Shown here one piece after another: positions 18,397 to 23,535 of a DNA stretch of 23,535 nucleotides. The notes under the pieces are model-generated. The model had not been told where the DNA came from and did no database searches. It was given only the letters and a program-made list of their open reading frames with translations. How positions within the stretch are numbered: the first letter of the stretch is position 1; each line of letters opens with the position of its first letter. This DNA is from Saccoglossus kowalevskii. Its lineage: Eukaryota; Hemichordata; Enteropneusta; Harrimaniidae. The stretch lies in the NCBI RefSeq assembly GCF_000003605.2, contig NW_003151785.1:1-23535 (forward strand), in the 5' to 3' direction. A program made the position numbers and the translations under genes.

Positions 18397-18748
18397 GTAT
18401 TATAGTATATATATCAAACCGATCTCTAAAGAATGTACATTATATGTTCCTTTCTAACAATCAATCAATATTGCGCAGTATTTAATATCTTTTTTTTCAA
18501 CCATTTACTATACACTTGGTCAAAACTTTTGACCGCAGTATTCCCCTCATATTATTCCCATTTGAAAATTTGAAGAACAATCGAAAGTTTCAACTAATAT
18601 TCACGTTTCCATTCATCGATATCAATAAATGTCGTTTCACTGCTGAAGAAACAGATATATGGGATATTACTTCATGGTGTTTGATCGACGTACACAGTTT
18701 TGGATAATACATGTTACCGTATACTTGTAATACCATATCATTTTACAG
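18397..18748 (+). other. Intron 9
   Basis: A frame at about 18516-18707 has D-I-N-K-C, but it lacks a splice acceptor and further cysteines. I see nothing else. Confidence 0.6.
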
Positions 18749-19171
18749 ACGTCTTGAACTGCCAAAATATCACCAGAATATGCTCAATGAAACAGGAATG
18801 TACCGAAGATAGCGGAATTATAAGCACTTTGGACTACCCAAATCCTTACAGGGACGCGTCCCAGTGTTCATGGCTGTTACTGGCGCCCATTACGTCATAC
18901 ATTATAATTGAGTTCCAGGAATTTGATGTTGAGCGTGATAGAAATCTATGTCATTCTGACTTTGTGGAAGTCTATAGTGGACGGTTTGGCGTCGAACGTA
19001 GAGGTCGATACTGCAATCATAACAAGCCAACAACTGCAATACTCTCCAACTTCAACGAGATGTTTGTAATGTTTACCTCCGATGCATATGATGATAGTAG
19101 CCACGGTTTCGTCGCTTCGTATAAGTTCCAATCAGTGTCCGTTGTGAGTTCCCTGTCATCAAATAACTCAG
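18749..19171 (+). CDS. Mosaic gene exon 10: CUB domain
   Basis: Acceptor ATTTTACAG ends at 18748 and donor G|GTAAGT is at 19171/19172. The exon is 423 nt, phase 1 to phase 1, and carries a complete CUB domain. Order: S-G-I-I-S-T-L-D-Y-P-N-P-Y; Q-C-S-W-L-L; Y-I-I-I-E-F-Q-E-F-D-V-E; C-H-S-D-F-V-E-V-Y-S-G; R-Y-C-N; M-F-V-M-F-T-S-D-A-Y-D-D...H-G-F-V-A-S-Y. The four core cysteines are K-Q-E-C, Q-C-S-W, N-L-C-H and R-Y-C-N, and two more cysteines precede the domain. The D in C-x-S-D-F and the S-D near the end match the calcium-binding acids of cbCUB domains. CUBs act in ligand binding and multimer assembly. This exon is the most certain in the gene. Confidence 0.95.
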
Positions 19172-19527
19172 GTAAGTTTGTATATCTTTACCACGACGAC
19201 GAAAATGCTTTACAGAATTACCATTTTTTACATAATTATTACATTTTCCAAACAAGGTCAATGTAAAAACTATGCCTTAAATGTTACTAACCATAATTTC
19301 CGCTAAAACTGCTGTGAATGTTGTAGTTATTATGGATATTAGAGATATTAGACGTGGATAATAGTGAATTGTTCGTGGGGGGGATATGTTGAGCTTATCT
19401 TGTTGAAGCAGCAAGTGTATAAGTAGGTAACATCATCTGGCTGATATCGAGGGGGTATCCTGAAACAACCCCTCGATCTTCCGTTGTCTTTTACTATTGC
19501 CTTTGTTTTTTGTTTGTTTTTTCTCAG
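19172..19527 (+). other. Intron 10
   Basis: A 356-bp phase-1 intron with a G-run (7 G) near 19377 and a strong pyrimidine tract (TTTTTTGTTTGTTTTTTCTCAG) at its end. No gene. Confidence 0.7.
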
Positions 19528-19722
19528 CCTGCCATTCGGGGTGGAAACCATTCAACAATTGTTGTTATCAGTTGTTTCAAATGGCAGATCCATTATCCTG
19601 GAACGACGCTCTTGGTGTTTGTCACACACACAATTCATCATTAACCAGTGTAAAGAGTAGAGATGAATCTGTATTTCTTCATCAAATGGTTTCAGATCAA
19701 CATCTTTCATGGACGTATATAG
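19528..19722 (+). CDS. Mosaic gene exon 11: C-type lectin domain, first part
   Basis: Acceptor TTTTCTCAG ends at 19527. Reading: A-C-H-S-G-W-K-P-F-N-N-C-C-Y-Q-L-F, W-N-D-A-L-G-V-C, S-S-L-T-S-V-K-S-R-D-E-S-V-F, then L-S-W-T-Y-I-G. This is the standard opening C...W..[FY]...CY, W..A...C and L..[IV]....E, leading to W-[IT]-G-L. The exon is 195 nt and phase 1 to phase 1. The only donor that keeps the domain is G|GCAAGC at 19722/19723, a GC 5' splice site: it joins G to GA and restores I-G-L-H-D-V. The later GT at 19733 would create a TGA at the join. Confidence 0.92.
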
Positions 19723-20595
19723 GCAAGCATTGTAATATGAATTGGAAATTTATCCCAGAAATGGTGTATATGATAGACACTATGAGTCATATCAATCCTT
19801 ATTGTAAAACAATACGATTGTGTTGTTCGGCATGTTTTTTTAATTGATATGTAAATTATTACTATACTTTTTATTATTTTGTTTATTATTTGTTGCTTTA
19901 TCATGTACATACTATTTGGCAATCGAAAGAAAGCTTAGAAAGTTATCGGAGACAAACATTAAGTAGCCTCCAAAAAACTGAAGCTTGGCAACCTATATCT
20001 GTCTCCTGTTTGAGGTGTACAACGTGAAAACACATTATTGAAATTTAGAATACATACAGAAAATTATTATATTTTACATGTGTGGTTTCAGACCAAATTT
20101 ATTCCAGAGCACCTCTACAACAAGTTCAATATAAATCTGATTTTATTAACTTGAGATATTGATGGAAAAGCCAAAGAATTATGACTAATTAGGCAAATTA
20201 GGTAATTAATATGCACGGATATTGACTCAAAACATATCAGCTCTGTGTATTGTCCTAGAGCATCTATGTACCATGTTTTATTGTAATGTTATAATTAGTA
20301 CTTAGGATATCAGTGGAAAAGCCAAACAATTGACTAATCACTATGCAAATTAGGTAATTTATAGGCATGGATTTTTTACTCGAAACTAATCAGGTCTGCG
20401 CATATGCACCAAGTTTCATCAAAATCCAATGAGTAGTTCTTTAGATATTAATGGAACAGTGTTTGAAACACGTTTGATGAAAAAGCAATTTAGAAATTTC
20501 ATCTAGTAAGATTTACTTTCCCTTTTAAAATGTGTTTTTAATTTGCACAGTCAGTTTTTTACTGAAAAATAATATAACGTTTGCTTCTCACGTAG
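19723..20595 (+). other. GC-AG intron 11
   Basis: An 873-bp intron with a GC donor and the acceptor TTCTCACGTAG. It holds the repeat array at 20090-20490. Confidence 0.7.
20090..20490. repeat. Diverged tandem repeat, about 140-150 bp per unit
   Basis: GATAT[TC]xATGGAA starts at 20155, 20306 and 20444. Between the first two units the blocks GGAAAAGCCAAA, GCAAATTAGGTAATT and TCAG[CG]TCTG repeat in order. Each unit is preceded by AGAGCA-like then ACCAAGTTT/ACCATGTTT. The spacing is 151 then 138 bp. It is not related to the satellite at 955-1730. Confidence 0.75.
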
Positions 20596-20677
20596 GATTA
20601 CATGATGTGGACATTGAAGGCATTTACAAATGGTCTGATGGCAGCCCTTTGTCATATACAGATTGGGACATAGAAAA
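20596..20677 (+). CDS. Mosaic gene exon 12: C-type lectin domain, central part
   Basis: Acceptor CACGTAG ends at 20595 and donor AA|GTAAGA is at 20677/20678. The exon is 82 nt, phase 1 at the start and phase 2 at the end. It reads L-H-D-V-D-I-E-G-I-Y-K-W-S-D-G-S-P-L-S-Y-T-D-W, the very conserved G-L-x-D...E-G-x-[WY]-x-W-x-D-G-[ST]-x-[LV]-x-[YF]-x-x-W core of C-type lectins. The gap between D-W and the next exon lacks an obvious E-P-N or Q-P-D calcium/sugar motif, so carbohydrate binding of the classical type is doubtful. Confidence 0.92.
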
Positions 20678-21472
20678 GTAAGAGCTATATATTTTCCTGG
20701 GAAAGAAAATTCGAATATATTCACCGCCTAGCAACCAAAATCGGGGAAAACTCTCAAGAAACGGTACTTTGTGCTAGTTGTTGAGACTCCCCTGAACTGT
20801 ATGGCAATATGACCTCTATATGTGCAACATATGTGTAAATTTGGTTGTTCAGGATTGTCTCATAGGTTTGTGCTCTTTTCTCGACTTTAGCTGTTTTCAC
20901 CGGCTTTCGATCGGCGTTACAAAGCAGCTTGCGCAGAGGCCAAGGATATACATGGTACAGTGGTGCGCGTTTTAGCAACGTGGAGCGTTCTGTGACGTAG
21001 CTAGTCCAGTGGATTTAGCCCTGAAACAGGCCGAACCGGGAAGTAAATAGTACATTAACAAATTTGGTATCAAAATATAAGGAATTGTTTGTAGATTTAC
21101 CCAAAAAAAACAAGAACTGATAACATGGGCAATTTTTTTTACACGGGTAGATGTAAGGGTTAGTGTTTTTCGTACATTTTATATTTTTCTTACATTTATA
21201 TTTTGTAATTAATACTACTTACAGCCTACACATTATTTCATATAGATATTGCTAGTGATTTCTATACACTTTTTATTTAGATAAACTGAAGAAACTATCC
21301 GTCAGTTATAGAACAGAAATTTGCTAATGTCAGCTTTATTTTACAATTATTTTAATCCTGTCAAGTAGTCAACCAATCTTTTGTTTTACCAGATACTTAT
21401 CGTTATAACAGAATATCTTTCTAGAAAACTAAGCATTGTTTGAACTTTTAATGACTCGTTTGTGATTTCCAG
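20678..21472 (+). other. Intron 12, no recognised gene
   Basis: The section 20740-21050 has higher GC and CpG than its flanks and may be an old transposon, but I could not identify ends or a protein. The remainder is AT-rich. Confidence 0.5.
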
Positions 21473-21522
21473 TTTTTTTAAACACTCTGTTATTCCCAAA
21501 ATACACAAGGAAGATTGTTATG
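21473..21522 (+). CDS. Mosaic gene exon 13 (tentative): C-type lectin domain, later part
   Basis: Acceptor GATTTCCAG ends at 21472. Phase 2 completes the AA from exon 12 as Asn. It reads F-F-K-H-S-V-I-P-K-I-H-K-E-D-C-Y. The E-D-C is the third conserved cysteine region of C-type lectins (E-D-C-V). A GC donor G|GCAAGA at 21522/21523 leaves phase 1; otherwise the frame ends at TGA 21549. The last cysteines (W-N-D-x-x-C...I-C-E) are not found before 21718, so either another exon lies beyond the pseudogene and the window end, or the domain is truncated. Confidence 0.5.
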
Positions 21523-21717
21523 GCAAGACCCATATAAACACTTTTCTATGATTACTTCTTATTTCCTTTCTGTATTAATTGCTCTGTTTAGAGTAATCAT
21601 ATTTTAATATAGTTAAAACAAGTCATTTGCAAGTCCTTGCATGACTGTCAATCATAATAGATTGCTCAGTTTGTAAAGTCAATGTGATGTTTGATTATCA
21701 TCACGTAATTTCCTTAT

Positions 21718-23535
21718 ATGGCAACCAGACGAACCTTAAGTACCACAAGATTCTGCCGCAATTTCTTGCTTGAACACTTTCAGACTTTTTGAATGCAAAC
21801 ACTGACAACTTTTACCAAAATGTGAAGGCTTTTGTGCGTACTAAACGCGTCTTTTTTATGCTTGTGATAAATTTAGATTCGTACAACATTGCAACAACAA
21901 AACTCAAGATCCACGAAGATGAGTTGATGCAACAGGCTGATTGAAACGGCTGCACAACTTATTAAAATGATATAAAATCGTCCAGCACAATTAGTCATTT
22001 ATACCCAAACACTAGAGAAATGCAACGCACTGAGAAAGAAATTGAGTACCTTCCATCCACCCTGAAAGTTTTACTTCAAGATATGTTTGTTGGAAAAAAC
22101 ACTGATGTTAAAGTGGCATGCATAGGGCAGGCCATCATGCAGTCAGTTTGCCCACGAGTTATAGTGACTCTACTACAAATAGGACTTGCTGTTCGAATGC
22201 ATCGCCAGTTTGGCTCACGATTTCTCATTGATTCTCTCCATAGTCATGGGTTTTGTTCATCATATGCAGAGGTACAGAAGTTCGAACGTAGTGCCACCTT
22301 GCACCAAGGAACTGACATTCCTGGTTTCACATCCGGACATTGACGGGCTGAATACGTTCCATGGTATGGGCATAATAACGACCATAACACCAGGGATATT
22401 GTGGAACAAAACTATACCTAAAGTTCATGTCACATCCGAGGATATAGTTTCTATCGCAAAAGTTAATAATAAATGTTATAAGCAGTTATCAGAGGGCATG
22501 GCCAAATTAAAGTATGCCCAGTTATCCAGTTTGATACATTGAATGTGGGTCTTCTGTGGAAAATCTCTTGGCTGTTATATCCATCTAGACCATCTTTATG
22601 CAAATGGTACATCAAGGTCCTCATCCTGGGGTCTCATCTATAATGTTCATGTCAATCGATATTAAATCAACTAATGAATCATGTATCTTCTCAACTATGT
22701 GCTTCATCAGTGAACAAACCAAGAAGTATGATGTATCACCAGTGCTCACCTTCGGCCAGCCTTTGTGGTGGAAATCACTGCATGTGCAAATGGGTTTTCT
22801 GGGTTGCATTGGACATTTGATGAGTGGATCTGGACTTAAGAAACTATTGGAGACAATTTATGCCGAGAATGCTGTTGGACATATGTTGAGTGGCAAGGCC
22901 ATTTCAATGGATATTATGAGTCACATTCTAGTGGAAGCAGCATTATATGCATTGCTTTTGTCAATGATGTATGACCTTCCATTACCAGGGAGATACCAGT
23001 GCTAGTGAATTAACAGATATACCTGAACATCCCGATTCCAGCAATGCAAATCAGTCACAAACAGAAGGTACAACAAATAAGTTGAAAGAAGCGGGGAACA
23101 TCCTAAAGAGGCTGCCTGCACATGAGACAGAGATAGAATCGGTTTGTTCGGAGGAAGTACTGACTTTAATACAGTAAAAAATCAACCAATTCAAGGAAAC
23201 ACTCGCTTCCCTTAGAACATCCAAATTATGGCTACAGTACATAGAGATGATTGAAATACTCCAGCAGTTCATTAAAGCTGAAAGAACTGGTAACTGGTCT
23301 CTCCATCTAAAAGCATTTTCGAACATGCCTCTATACTTTGCTGCATCTGGCCATAATCTTTATGGAAAATCAGTGTACATATATCTTCAGATTATGTCAA
23401 AACTACCAGAAAGTAATGCTGATGTATTTCGATCATTCCTGAATGGATACCATGTGGTTAGGCAGACAGACTGGGCAGGTATATCGACTGATATTGCAAT
23501 TGAAAAAGTGTTGATGTGGAGTGTCAAAACAAGTG
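21718..23535 (+). pseudogene. Decayed copy of a large, apparently multicopy protein of unknown function (runs off the end)
   Basis: A protein-like reading follows the plus strand for more than 1.8 kb but changes frame repeatedly. ATG at 21718 opens M-A-T-R-R-T-L-S-T-T-R-F; a frame change at a T-run near 21790 leads to F-V-R-T-K-R-V-F-F-M-L and K-I-H-E-D-E-L-M-Q-Q; TGA lies at 21942. A second stretch from 22020 contains A-C-I-G-Q-A-I-M-Q-S-V and G-S-R-F-L-I-D-S-L-H; TGA at 22341 with a frame change leads to N-T-F-H-G-M-G-I. Next come P-L-W-W-K (about 22770), G-C-I-G-H-L-M-S-G-S-G-L and A-V-G-H-M-L-S-G-K-A-I. After a TAA at 23175 the frame continues with A-E-R-T-G-N-W-S-L-H to the end. I recall similar sequences as multicopy uncharacterised proteins of corals, molluscs and other invertebrates. 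The function is unknown to me. The copy is dead. Confidence 0.75.

Noticed and set aside
18516-18707. Frame with D-I-N-K-C as an EGF-like exon
   Set aside because: The remaining cysteines of an EGF module are absent and there is no proper acceptor in front.
1-23535. Bacterial operon, CRISPR array, tRNA or rRNA genes
   Set aside because: Splice signals, intron lengths and module types show animal DNA. The only regular repeats are satellites and transposons, and no cloverleaf or rRNA stretch was recognised.

Overview
This window is AT-rich eukaryotic DNA with long introns, GT-AG and GC-AG splice signals, and many decayed transposons. The module set (kringle, Link-like, CUB, F5/8 type C, PAN, C-type lectin) in phase-1-bounded exons suggests a marine invertebrate. 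A non-vertebrate deuterostome such as amphioxus or a hemichordate is the leading guess, with a lophotrochozoan possible. The species cannot be fixed from the sequence alone.

Main content: the plus strand carries an internal part of one large secreted or cell-surface mosaic gene, with thirteen proposed coding exons between 3973 and 21522. In order they encode a fucolectin/F5-8-like galactose-binding module (2 exons), a kringle, an EGF module, a Link-like module, an F5/8 type C (discoidin) domain (3 exons), a PAN/apple-like module, a CUB domain and a C-type lectin domain (at least 3 exons, incomplete). Every module begins and ends in phase 1, and each exon join keeps one reading frame without a stop. 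This is the textbook signature of exon shuffling. The signal peptide, the 5' end, the last part of the lectin domain and the 3' end are not visible.

Region by region: 1-950 holds nothing recognised. 950-1730 is a satellite of about 129 bp per unit. 1835-2730 may be an LTR remnant. 2775-3110 is a minus-strand reverse-transcriptase tail relic. 3409-3656 is an inverted-repeat element. The mosaic gene occupies 3973 to about 21522, and its introns contain four copies of a TTAA-flanked MITE (one split by a nested element), a second TTAA MITE, a 66-bp foldback with a 9-bp target duplication, a dispersed repeat present twice, two minus-strand Tc1/mariner relics and a diverged 145-bp repeat array. 21718 to the window end is a frameshifted pseudogene of a large protein family of unknown function that looks multicopy.

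How the parts work together: the modules are all extracellular adhesion or ligand-binding folds, so the product is probably a secreted or membrane-anchored recognition or matrix protein. The most distinctive details are the eight-module architecture, repeated GC 5' splice sites, and a minisatellite made of copies of a 5' splice site just downstream of the first F5/8C exon.
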